A stretch of 64,000 nucleotides of DNA. Origin: Bacillus sp. SORGH_AS_0510 (GTDB taxonomy: Bacteria > Bacillota > Bacilli > Bacillales > Cytobacillaceae). Under the pieces are notes generated by a model. It was not told the origin of the DNA. It made no database searches and was given only the letters and a program-made list of their open reading frames with translations. A program made the position numbers and the translations under genes. The stretch's first letter is position 1, and every line of letters begins with the position of its first letter. Shown piece after piece: positions 57,288-64,000 of this stretch. The DNA lies in contig NZ_JAUTAU010000001.1 in NCBI RefSeq assembly GCF_030818775.1, forward strand, positions 825,001-889,000, written 5' to 3'.

Positions 57288-58487
57288 ATGAATTTACATA
57301 AAGGACAATTATTCTGGGAGACGACGGAAGAAAAGGAGCTGCAGATTCCTAGGCGAGACACGGATGACGACTACGATGTCATCATTATCGGTGGTGGAAT
57401 GTCTGGTGCCTTGAATGCCTATACCCTGGAAAAGGAAGGGCTGAAAATAGCCGTTGTTGATAAAGGCAAGATGGGGGAAGGGAGCACGCTGGCCAACACG
57501 GGTTTACTGCAATTCTCCAATGATATCATGCTTCATGAACTGATTGAACAAATCGGTGAAGAAAAAGCGGTGCTTTTTTATAAAAAATGCCTGGAAGCCG
57601 TCAATGAACTGGAAGCCGTTTCGGAAACATTAGATCTACCGAGTGATTTTATCCGAAGGAAAAGTCTTTATTTTGCCAGTAAAGACTCACATATCCAAAA
57701 AATCAAACAGGAATACGAAGTATTAGCCAAAAACGGTTTTAAAGTCGACTATTGGACCCAAGCGGATATAGAAAACCATTTTCCTTTCTCCAAGCCGGCT
57801 GCGCTTATGATGAACGGTGACGCTGAGGTCAATCCTTTTCAATTGAACCGTGGAATCATTGATTATCTGAACAAGAAAAACGTCCATTTATTTGAAAATG
57901 TAGATGTTCGTGATGTTGCGGAAACCGAGGCTGGTGTTGAAGTCCGTACTTCCCTAGGCCGTTTCAATGGAAAACACGTTATATTCGCCACTGGTTATGA
58001 TGACCCGCAATTATTAGTGAAAAACCGTCTGGAACTTAACCGTTCGTATGCGATCGCAACAGAGCCAATTGATGATCTCTCCGCGTGGGAGAACCGGGCG
58101 CTGATTTGGGAAACCAACCGGCCTTATTTATATTTAAGGACTACGGCAGATGGACGGATTATTGCTGGAGGTTTAGATGAGGACCAACCGAAGACGGCAC
58201 CAAGTGAAGAATGGATTGAGAACCGGGCGCATCAACTGAAACGGGAAGTGGAGAAGCTGTTCCCGATGTTGGATATTAGAATTGGTTATGCATGGGGAGC
58301 CCTCTTTGGCGAATCCATTGATAATCTTCCTTTTATAGGGAAGCACCCTTCCAAAAATCGAATCTATTACTTGCTAGGGTACGGTGGTAATGGAACGGTT
58401 TACAGTATGCTGGGGTCTTTTTTATTGAGAGATTTAATCTTTGAGCGGCCAAACAGAATGGCTGAGATTGTGAAACTAGATCGGTAG
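57288..58487 (+). CDS. FAD-dependent oxidoreductase, DAO family (399 aa)
   Basis: ATG 57288 after TTAGGTGGGG. Rossmann dinucleotide motif DVIIIGGGMSGALNAYTLEK (about residues 31-50). DAO-type segments are STLANTGLLQFSNDIMLHEL, GDAEVNPFQLNRGIIDYLNK and the C-terminal FGESIDNLPFIGKHPSKNRI, then GYGGNGTVYSML. It oxidises an amine or amino-acid-like substrate with FAD; substrate not determinable. Cytoplasmic. Confidence 0.9.
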   Translation: MNLHKGQLFWETTEEKELQIPRRDTDDDYDVIIIGGGMSGALNAYTLEKEGLKIAVVDKGKMGEGSTLANTGLLQFSNDIMLHELIEQIGEEKAVLFYKKCLEAVNELEAVSETLDLPSDFIRRKSLYFASKDSHIQKIKQEYEVLAKNGFKVDYWTQADIENHFPFSKPAALMMNGDAEVNPFQLNRGIIDYLNKKNVHLFENVDVRDVAETEAGVEVRTSLGRFNGKHVIFATGYDDPQLLVKNRLELNRSYAIATEPIDDLSAWENRALIWETNRPYLYLRTTADGRIIAGGLDEDQPKTAPSEEWIENRAHQLKREVEKLFPMLDIRIGYAWGALFGESIDNLPFIGKHPSKNRIYYLLGYGGNGTVYSMLGSFLLRDLIFERPNRMAEIVKLDR

Positions 58488-58502
58488 AGAGTTCTTTTTG
58501 AT

Positions 58503-58536
58503 AAAAAAAGCCACTAGGAAAATCCTGGTGGCCATT
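58503..58536. terminator. Bidirectional terminator
   Basis: Stem GCCAC-T-AGGA/TCCT-G-GTGGC, flanked by A7 on the left (T-run for the minus-strand gene) and ATTTTA on the right. Confidence 0.75.
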
Positions 58537-58549
58537 TTACATTTTACAA

Positions 58550-58750
58550 TCATGTCATTTGCTTTGTCTTTAGTGATACGGCAAGGGGCTCCTGTTCCAT
58601 ACAATACTCTAACAAGACGATTTTTCCTTCACTCTCTAACGTTTTAGCTAACTGAATGACGTCTTCGCACTCTTCAGATGTTGAAAAAGAAGATATTTTC
58701 ACTTCGCCATTACTCTCGGTAATTAGGTCTAGAAGGTCTTCTTTTTTCAT
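58550..58750 (-). CDS. Small hypothetical protein (66 aa)
   Basis: ATG 58750 after GGGGGTGGG. MKKEDLLDLITESNGEVKIS and a C-terminal TLESEGKIVLLEYCMEQEP suggest a small alpha/beta protein. Not recognised. The longer open frame to 58798 lacks a site. Confidence 0.7.
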   Translation of the reverse strand: MKKEDLLDLITESNGEVKISSFSTSEECEDVIQLAKTLESEGKIVLLEYCMEQEPLAVSLKTKQMT

Positions 58751-58883
58751 TTTCCCACCCCCATTCATCTTATTACACTTCAAATACCCTTTTGGCATGG
58801 GGGTTAATCCACTTTTTTGTAATAAGATGTATCATTGATTATTTTTGTGCGGGCTGAGGTAAGATAAGGAAGCCTTTAAGTGT

Positions 58884-59327
58884 TTATTGACCAAGGTTTT
58901 CAATTCTATTTAATAAATTGGTTACTTCATTTAGCGTTGCAAAAATTTGTGAGTTTTCTAACTTATCCAATACCAAATGGCCGTTTTGTAACACTTGATT
59001 GATTTCATCGAGCAGTTGTTCATTTTTTACAACTAACTCTTGATGTATGTCTTTTGCTATAGAAGGGACATCGTTGATATTGATAAAGGTTTCTATATCC
59101 TGTTTAAGGTTGACCAATTTAATTTCAAGTTCTTTCTGAACCGCTAAATCAGTGGCAGCACTTTGGATCAATTGAGGGGCTTCTTCAGCAAAGGTATTTA
59201 ATTTATTAATATGGTCAGTGGCTTGATTTACGTAGTCAATCGAATCATTCACTTCACCTAAAAATGAGCATGCACTTAATAGTATTGAGACCGCAATAAT
59301 TAGAAAAAAATGTTTCTTTTTCTTCAT
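58884..59327 (-). CDS. DUF6376-like lipoprotein (147 aa)
   Basis: ATG 59327 after AAAGGAG. Lipobox LSAC (SILLSACSFLGEVNDSIDYV). A long amphipathic helical body follows, with the pattern NQATDHINKLNTFAEEAPQL seen in DUF6376 proteins of Bacillus. Anchored at the outer face of the membrane; function unknown. Confidence 0.82.
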   Translation of the reverse strand: MKKKKHFFLIIAVSILLSACSFLGEVNDSIDYVNQATDHINKLNTFAEEAPQLIQSAATDLAVQKELEIKLVNLKQDIETFININDVPSIAKDIHQELVVKNEQLLDEINQVLQNGHLVLDKLENSQIFATLNEVTNLLNRIENLGQ

Positions 59328-59397
59328 ACCTAACTCCTTTCTTACATTCACTTTAGTTATGATACGAATAAAATTAAGTAGGGTTTCATGTTTTTGT

Positions 59398-59441
59398 GGG
59401 GACAGTCCCCCGGCGCTTTAGCGCAACGGGGGACTGTCCCC
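59398..59441 (+). repeat. Family 1 palindromic repeat, copy 17
   Basis: Full copy, with flanks TGTGGGG...CCCCACA extending the palindrome by three bases each side. Confidence 0.9.
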
Positions 59442-59501
59442 ACAACATCAAATAAACACGAACATTATATAGGTAATTTGGATTAATATACGTATTTAGG
59501 G

Positions 59502-59530
59502 TTGATGGGTTTTGATGGTTTTGCTATATT
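59502..59530 (+). promoter_or_regulatory. Promoter of the riboswitch transcript
   Basis: TTGATG (59502-59507), 17 bases, TATATT (59525-59530), about 30 bases before the aptamer. Confidence 0.6.
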
Positions 59531-59558
59531 ATCAAAGTAATCATCTAATAAGTTTTTT

Positions 59559-59629
59559 ACTCGTATATACTCGGTAATATGGTCTGAGCGTTTCTACCTG
59601 GTTCCCAATGAAAGAACCAGACTACGAGT
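59559..59629 (+). promoter_or_regulatory. Guanine-type purine riboswitch aptamer
   Basis: P1 ACTCGTA/TACGAGT, the conserved TATA...GGTAATATGGTCTGAGCGT, GTTTCTACC between the hairpins, and the P3 stem CTGGTTC/GAACCAG. The specificity base equivalent to position 74 is C (59622, in GACTAC), which pairs with guanine or hypoxanthine. A terminator at 59727-59769 is the expression platform. Ligand binding should favour termination, so high guanine shuts off the gene at 59826. Confidence 0.93.
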
Positions 59630-59726
59630 TGAAGTATTTGGCATTATTCGGTTTTTAGCCGTTGTCATTTTATAATAGGCATCAAAACATTCTGATGCTT
59701 CATTATATGTATACTTTGACTTTGTG

Positions 59727-59769
59727 GGTCTAGAGGGTAGAAGCAATCTGCCTTTCTAGACCTTTTTGT
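59727..59769 (+). terminator. Riboswitch-controlled terminator
   Basis: Stem GGTCTAGA/TCTAGACC with inner pairs GGTAGA/TCTGCC, followed by TTTTTGTTT, 57 bases before the next start codon. Confidence 0.85.
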
Positions 59770-59825
59770 TTGGTTTGGAAAATACCCGAGTATAGCAAAC
59801 AACAAGAGAAAAGGGGAGAGTACGG

Positions 59826-60701
59826 ATGAAGAACAAAACGGTAAAAAGGCTGATTTCTATAGCCAGTATTTGTGCCCTGGTATTAGTTGCACTTGCAAGT
59901 TACCAGACCTTTTTTGTAAAGGGGACGAAAGTAGAGGCTACCCAGAGGCCAATCCTCATTGAAGGCCCTATGCCAATAGAGGCTGAAAAGTTTGCTCAGA
60001 GGTTAGAAAATGTGAAAGTGGAAAAGTCGGGAACTTTTGTTTTTTATAAAGGAAAGATCGGTCATTATCCTGTTATTGTTGCAAAAACAGGCAAGGGCAT
60101 GGAAAATACTGCTGCGGCTACAGCGTTAGCGATTGAAAAATTCAACCCAATCGCCATCATCAACCAGGGTACATCTGGCGGACATGATCCGAATTTAAAC
60201 GTATTTGATATTGTTTTAGGAAAAAGAACGACAAACATCGGTTCCTTAAAAACAGAAAGTAAGAAGGAAAGCGAGGGAATGGATCCTTCCCAATGGGTCC
60301 CGATGGACTTAATGGCATCCGAAGGAAGTGGATCCGATCCAAACGCAGAAAAAATCCGCTACTACGAGGGTGATAAGGATTTACTCGCAGCTGCTAATGC
60401 TGTAAAAGATACTTACACGAAGGGGAAAGTAGTCGAGGGTACAATCGGTTCAGCAGATGTGTGGAATAATGAGGTGGATCGTATTAAATGGTTCCATACA
60501 AAATACGGTACATCTGTAGAAGAAATGGAAGGGGCAGCCGCTGCACAGATTGCTGATGCTTATGGCGTAGCCTTTTTAGGAATTCGCATTCTATCAAACA
60601 ATAAAACAAATGGCGGTGTCTACAATCCTAACACGGCGGAAGCCAATCAGGAATATGTGTATGAAGTCGTAAAACATTATATCTCTACTATTAAAAAGTA
60701 A
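59826..60701 (+). CDS. Exported nucleoside phosphorylase/nucleosidase-like protein (291 aa)
   Basis: ATG 59826 after AAAGGGGAG. An N-terminal signal anchor (residues 8-30) puts the enzyme outside. Nucleosidase fold (PNP_UDP_1/MTAN-like): KTGKGMENTAAATALAIEKF, INQGTSGGHD, and the purine/ribose site EEMEGAAAAQIADAYGVAFL, followed by GIRILSNN. Probably releases purine bases from external nucleosides for uptake. The guanine riboswitch in front of it fits purine salvage. Confidence 0.88.
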   Translation: MKNKTVKRLISIASICALVLVALASYQTFFVKGTKVEATQRPILIEGPMPIEAEKFAQRLENVKVEKSGTFVFYKGKIGHYPVIVAKTGKGMENTAAATALAIEKFNPIAIINQGTSGGHDPNLNVFDIVLGKRTTNIGSLKTESKKESEGMDPSQWVPMDLMASEGSGSDPNAEKIRYYEGDKDLLAAANAVKDTYTKGKVVEGTIGSADVWNNEVDRIKWFHTKYGTSVEEMEGAAAAQIADAYGVAFLGIRILSNNKTNGGVYNPNTAEANQEYVYEVVKHYISTIKK

Positions 60702-60714
60702 ATAAGTATAACGG

Positions 60715-60740
60715 AAGGCTCCTTTTACAGGGGCCTTTTT
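60715..60740 (+). terminator. Intrinsic terminator after nucleosidase gene
   Basis: Stem AAGGCTCC/GGGGCCTT with TTTTACA loop and T-run. Confidence 0.8.
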
Positions 60741-60747
60741 CTATTGT

Positions 60748-60791
60748 GGGGACAGTCCCCCGGCGCTTTAGCGCAGCGGGGGACTGTCCCC
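60748..60791 (+). repeat. Family 1 palindromic repeat, copy 18
   Basis: Full copy, core GCGCAGC. It follows a separate intrinsic terminator, so it is not needed for termination here. Confidence 0.9.
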
Positions 60792-60868
60792 GCAAAAGAA
60801 GGGGTTTATTGGCATGTTGTGGAATATGTAGTTTGGTAGATAAGAGATAAATGTAAAGAGGGTAAAAG

Positions 60869-61298
60869 ATGAATGCAATTGTAAAGCTTATGAAAACAGA
60901 TGCAGAAATTATGTCGGCGTTTTTGCACGGTTAAGCAACTCCGGCCACACTTAGGCGAAGATGATTTTTTAATTAAAATCAAACGCATGCAAGCGACAAA
61001 CGGATATCACTTAGTTGCGGTTATTGAAGATAATGAGGTGAAGGCGGCAGCGGGATATCGGGTGACTGAATCTCTCGCCTGGGGTAAGTATTTTTATGTG
61101 GATGATTTGATTACTGATGAGGTAAGCCGTCGCAAAGGGTATGCGAAAACCCTTTGGAATTGGCTGATCGAACAAGCCCAAATCCAGGGCTGTGAGCAAT
61201 TTCACCTCGATTCAGGTGTCCATAGACACGATGCTCACCGTTTTTACCTTAAAGGCGGTTTAGATATTACATGCCATCATTTCCAGATGACTCTTTAG
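60869..61298 (+). pseudogene. GNAT N-acetyltransferase, frameshifted near the start
   Basis: From ATG 60869 (after AGAGGG) the frame reads MNAIVKLMKTDAEIMSAFLH and stops. From a run of five T (60920-60924) the next frame continues TVKQLRPHLGEDDFLIKIKR and the full GNAT domain to 61298. This includes DDLITDEVSRRKGYAKTLWN (acetyl-CoA loop R-R-K-G-Y-A) and HRFYLKGG. One extra T explains the break. Either a real mutation or a homopolymer error. Confidence 0.82.
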
Positions 61299-61381
61299 AT
61301 AATTGTATATGTGAAGTGATGATAAGGTCTAAAGGATAATGGGGTCAAATGTGTTTTAGTAAGGACGCGGAGGAGCAGGGG

Positions 61382-61849
61382 ATGAAGAAAGTTAAAGTGT
61401 TACTAGTGATTATGACTTTGGTTCTGATCGCCGGGGCTGCCAAAGTTATATTTTTTAAAGATGTTTGGGATAAAAACGAAGATTTGATGAAAGAGAAAGT
61501 TCTATCGATTGGACCGTCCGTTGAGAGTATTAATTTGAAAGGGGTCACGCCTTTTGACTGGGATGTCGCTTATTCCTTTCCACCTTATACGTCGAAAGAA
61601 TCAATCTATAAAACGGTAGGATATAAGTGGGATCGAATCAGCGAAACGGTTAACGAAGGAATGGACCAGATTGTGTTTATGAAGGGCGGAAAAGTGATTT
61701 GCTATTTATACGGGTATCCGGAGAATAACGAATACGGCCTATCCTTTCATTCAGATAAGTACAAGGACTCTGCAAGTGTGCTTCGTGCGGAGGATGACCT
61801 GACTTTCCAGGTTACCCAAAGCGATGGTGTTGTGTATCTAGTTCGATAA
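61382..61849 (+). CDS. Exported or anchored protein of unknown function (155 aa)
   Basis: ATG 61382, close after GGAGG. Signal anchor MKKVKVLLVIMTLVLIAGAA. The mature region includes KGVTPFDWDVAYSFPPYTSK and GGKVICYLYGYPENNEYGLS. No family recognised. A family 1 repeat follows. Confidence 0.75.
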   Translation: MKKVKVLLVIMTLVLIAGAAKVIFFKDVWDKNEDLMKEKVLSIGPSVESINLKGVTPFDWDVAYSFPPYTSKESIYKTVGYKWDRISETVNEGMDQIVFMKGGKVICYLYGYPENNEYGLSFHSDKYKDSASVLRAEDDLTFQVTQSDGVVYLVR

Positions 61850-61854
61850 GGTTT

Positions 61855-61898
61855 GGGGACAGTCCCCCGGCGCTTTAACGCAGCGGGGGACTGTCCCC
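61855..61898 (+). repeat. Family 1 palindromic repeat, copy 19
   Basis: Full copy, TTTAA core variant, five bases after a stop codon. Confidence 0.9.
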
Positions 61899-61974
61899 CT
61901 TCCTTTTTTTTGTACATATTTTTCCAATGTATGAATCAAACTACTAGTATTATTTGTGAAAAGGGGTTTTTACA

Positions 61975-63675
61975 TTGTTTAAGCCGACTGCTGGGGAGAA
62001 GTTAATTGAGCTTTTGATTGAGTGGGGTGTGGATCATATTTATGGGATGCCGGGGGATTCGATTAATTCGATTATTGAGCCGCTCCGTAAAGCACAGGAC
62101 AAGATTAAGTTTATCCAGGTTCGCCATGAAGAAGCGGGAGCGCTTGCTGCTGCTTCCTATGCGAAGTTGACAGGGAAGCTTGGGGTTTGTACTGCCATTG
62201 CGGGGCCTGGCGCCATTCACCTTTTAAATGGTCTATATGATGCAAAGCTTGACAGGGTACCGGTACTAGCCCTGACTGGACAGGTTGAGTCAGATTTATT
62301 AGGAACGGATTCCTTCCAGGAGGTTAACCTTGAGCGGATGTTTGATGATGTGGCCGTTTACAATCAGCGGATAATGTCTGCTGAACAGCTCCCGGCAGTG
62401 GTGAACCAAGCGATTCGGACGGCTTATGCCCGAAAAGGGGTGGCTGTTCTAACAATCCCAGATGATATTCCACGGTTTGAGGTGGGAAATGAAGCACGGG
62501 TGACATCTAGTTTTACAGCCAAGCAGGAAATTCTACCGTTAAAAGAAGATTTACAGAGGGCGAAGGAATTAATAAATGATGCGGAAAGACCTGTGATTCT
62601 TGCAGGAAGAGGAACGCATGGCATTCGGGAGACGCTGTTAGGATTTGCTGAAAAAATTGCCGCTCCTATTGTCCTCACTTTACCAGGCAAAGGGGCCATT
62701 CCCGATAAACATCCCTATTGTTTAGGCGGACTCGGATTGATTGGAACAAAGGCTGCCTATGAAGCGATGCAGGATACGGATCTGCTCCTGATGATTGGGA
62801 CATCGTTCCCGTTCACGGGCTTTTTACCGGACAATGCAAGAACGATTCAAATTGATATCGATCCCTATCAAATTGGGAAGCGGTATCCTGTTGATGTGGG
62901 GCTAGCTGGTGACGCGGGATTGACACTCGATTGGCTGTTGGAAAATGTTCGTGGGAATGAGAATTGTGATTTTTTAGATGCGTGTCAGGAGACGATGCAG
63001 CACTGGTGGAGCCGTTTGGAAAAACAGGAAGAAGAGGAGTCTGTTCCAATTAAGCCACAGAGGGTGATTCGTGCCTTGCAGCAGGTGGCGACGGAGGATG
63101 CGGTTTTGTCGGTGGATGTTGGAAATGTGACGGTGTGGATGGCTCGCCATTTCCATATGACCCAACAGAAAATGATTATCTCGAGTTGGTTGGCAACGCT
63201 TGGATGCGGCCTCCCGGGGGCGCTTGCCGGACAGATTGCATATCCCGATAAACAGGTATTTGCGATTTGCGGTGATGGTGGGTTTGGTATGACGATGAAT
63301 GATTTTGTCACAGCAGTGAAGTATCAGCTTCCCATTGTTGTTGTGGTGTTAAACAACCATAAGATTGCGATGATCAAGTTTGAGCAAGAGGTTATGGGGA
63401 ATATCGAATTTGGAACTGAGCTTCATAATCCAAACTTTGCAAAATATGCGGAGGCGTGTGGTGGGGTTGGCTACCGTGTCGAGCGTCCCGAAGAGTTGCT
63501 TCCGGCATTTCAAGAGGCCGTGAAGCAGAAGAAGCCTTGTATCATTGATGTGTTGGTAGATGCGGAGGAAGCGCCAATGCCGGCGAATATTACCTTCGCG
63601 CAGGCAGCCGGCTACACCAAACACATGTTGAAAGTACTGTTTGAAGAAGGAAAAATCGATCTGCCACCATTGTAA
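61975..63675 (+). CDS. Thiamine-diphosphate-dependent pyruvate oxidase (566 aa)
   Basis: TTG 61975 after AAAAGGGG. Three-domain TPP enzyme. The N-terminal PYR domain shows VDHIYGMPGDSINSIIEPLR and the catalytic Glu in FIQVRHEEAGALAAASYAKL. The central domain shows RPVILAGRGTHGIRETLLGF. The C-terminal PP domain has the metal/TPP motif CGDGGFGMTMNDF...VVLNN. The C-terminal MLKVLFEEG is typical of pyruvate oxidases (compare YdaP of B. subtilis). Oxidative decarboxylation of pyruvate to acetate or acetyl phosphate is inferred from the family. Confidence 0.92.
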   Translation: MFKPTAGEKLIELLIEWGVDHIYGMPGDSINSIIEPLRKAQDKIKFIQVRHEEAGALAAASYAKLTGKLGVCTAIAGPGAIHLLNGLYDAKLDRVPVLALTGQVESDLLGTDSFQEVNLERMFDDVAVYNQRIMSAEQLPAVVNQAIRTAYARKGVAVLTIPDDIPRFEVGNEARVTSSFTAKQEILPLKEDLQRAKELINDAERPVILAGRGTHGIRETLLGFAEKIAAPIVLTLPGKGAIPDKHPYCLGGLGLIGTKAAYEAMQDTDLLLMIGTSFPFTGFLPDNARTIQIDIDPYQIGKRYPVDVGLAGDAGLTLDWLLENVRGNENCDFLDACQETMQHWWSRLEKQEEEESVPIKPQRVIRALQQVATEDAVLSVDVGNVTVWMARHFHMTQQKMIISSWLATLGCGLPGALAGQIAYPDKQVFAICGDGGFGMTMNDFVTAVKYQLPIVVVVLNNHKIAMIKFEQEVMGNIEFGTELHNPNFAKYAEACGGVGYRVERPEELLPAFQEAVKQKKPCIIDVLVDAEEAPMPANITFAQAAGYTKHMLKVLFEEGKIDLPPL

Positions 63676-63683
63676 TGTTTTTT

Positions 63684-63727
63684 GGGGACAGTCCCCCAGC
63701 GCTTTAGCGCAACGGGGGACTGTCCCC
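63684..63727 (+). repeat. Family 1 palindromic repeat, copy 20
   Basis: Full copy, AGCGC...GCGCAAC core variant, eight bases after the oxidase stop. Confidence 0.9.
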
Positions 63728-63816
63728 ATTTTTTTATTGACTTTTTATGTAAATGGAAAGAAAATATAGTATATTGTGTGCAAAAATTGATATTTATTTT
63801 ATTGGGGATAGTCATA

Positions 63817-64000
63817 ATGAAAATTAGAATGAGAGAAATTCGTACTCCGTTTAATTTGTTTAAGGTTCGTTATTTTATTGATGATGACGGTCAATATTAC
63901 AAAAAGGTGGGGAGTAACCACCGTAATGCAATAAAGAAACCTTTTTGGAAGTTGAAAAGATTTAAGCTAGGGATGCCGTTGCTTGTGTTACTTATGCTTG
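63817..64000 (+). CDS. Start of an unidentified protein, cut by window edge
   Basis: ATG 63817 after GGGGATAG. MKIRMREIRTPFNLFKVRYF, then IDDDGQYYKKVGSNHRNAIK, then a basic stretch leading into a hydrophobic segment (LGMPLLVLLML). A cytoplasmic tail followed by a membrane helix is likely. The rest lies outside the window. Confidence 0.6.
   Translation, partial: MKIRMREIRTPFNLFKVRYFIDDDGQYYKKVGSNHRNAIKKPFWKLKRFKLGMPLLVLLML

Overview
The window looks like a chromosomal segment of a low-GC Bacillaceae genome (Bacillus or Neobacillus type). The evidence is AGGAGG-type ribosome binding sites, frequent TTG/GTG starts, a long Bacillus-style tRNA cluster, a guanine riboswitch, MhqR-type operators and many Bacillus-specific DUF families. 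Genus is an inference; no rRNA or housekeeping marker is present.

Layout. (1) 1-2112: a run of 19 tRNA genes (the first cut by the window edge), interrupted by a 135-bp tandem duplication carrying 5' pieces of tRNA-Phe. (2) 2078-10648: an 8.5-kb integrative element in the 3' half of tRNA-Arg(UCU). It is bounded by 35-bp direct repeats and carries a tyrosine recombinase, small genes of unknown function, a gene interrupted by an in-frame UGA, a membrane-anchored Mrr-like nuclease and an HNH endonuclease. The terminator that should follow the tRNA operon now lies beyond the right repeat. (3) 10.7-25.9 kb: accessory single genes (two DUF3231 paralogues, MBL hydrolase, SRPBCC, NUDIX, VanZ, DUF5412, DUF4181, DUF4256, sugar dehydrogenase, cupredoxin, HEAT-repeat protein). 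(4) 25.9-33.8 kb: small gene modules separated by a recurring motif (TTATTGAAGTAACGGG). Two nearly identical IS110 elements sit in copies of this motif. The non-coding end of each encodes a candidate bridge RNA whose guide loops match the element ends and the target motif. (5) 33.9-44.3 kb: a TetR-regulated ABC exporter, a PadR-regulated permease pair, a DUF1259 protein and a TetR-regulated DHA2 efflux pump. (6) 44.3-47.9 kb: a quinone/catechol-stress locus (MhqR-type regulator, DoxX, two ring-cleaving dioxygenases of which one is frameshifted, hydrolase) with three MhqR-like palindromes. (7) 48-64 kb: paralogous membrane proteins, LysE exporter with divergent XRE-cupin regulator, SEC-C protein, lipoproteins, ECF sigma/anti-sigma pair, pentapeptide protein, FAD oxidoreductase, a riboswitch-controlled exported nucleoside phosphorylase-like protein, a broken GNAT gene and a pyruvate oxidase.

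Two palindromic repeat families run through the chromosome-like part. Family 1 (about 44 bp, arms GGGGACAGTCCCCC/GGGGGACTGTCCCC around a GCGC-TTTA-GCGC core) has 20 copies, 19 of them between 38.8 and 63.7 kb. Family 2 (about 65-75 bp, GGGACGGTTCTGGTGGCTC...) has about six copies. Every copy of family 1, and every family 2 copy whose direction can be read, lies in the same orientation regardless of neighbouring gene direction. None lies inside the integrative element or the IS110 copies.

Most likely to reward follow-up: the IS110 bridge RNAs and their target motif, the polarised palindromic repeats, the tRNA-Phe tandem duplication, and the operator/promoter architectures that could be read base by base.
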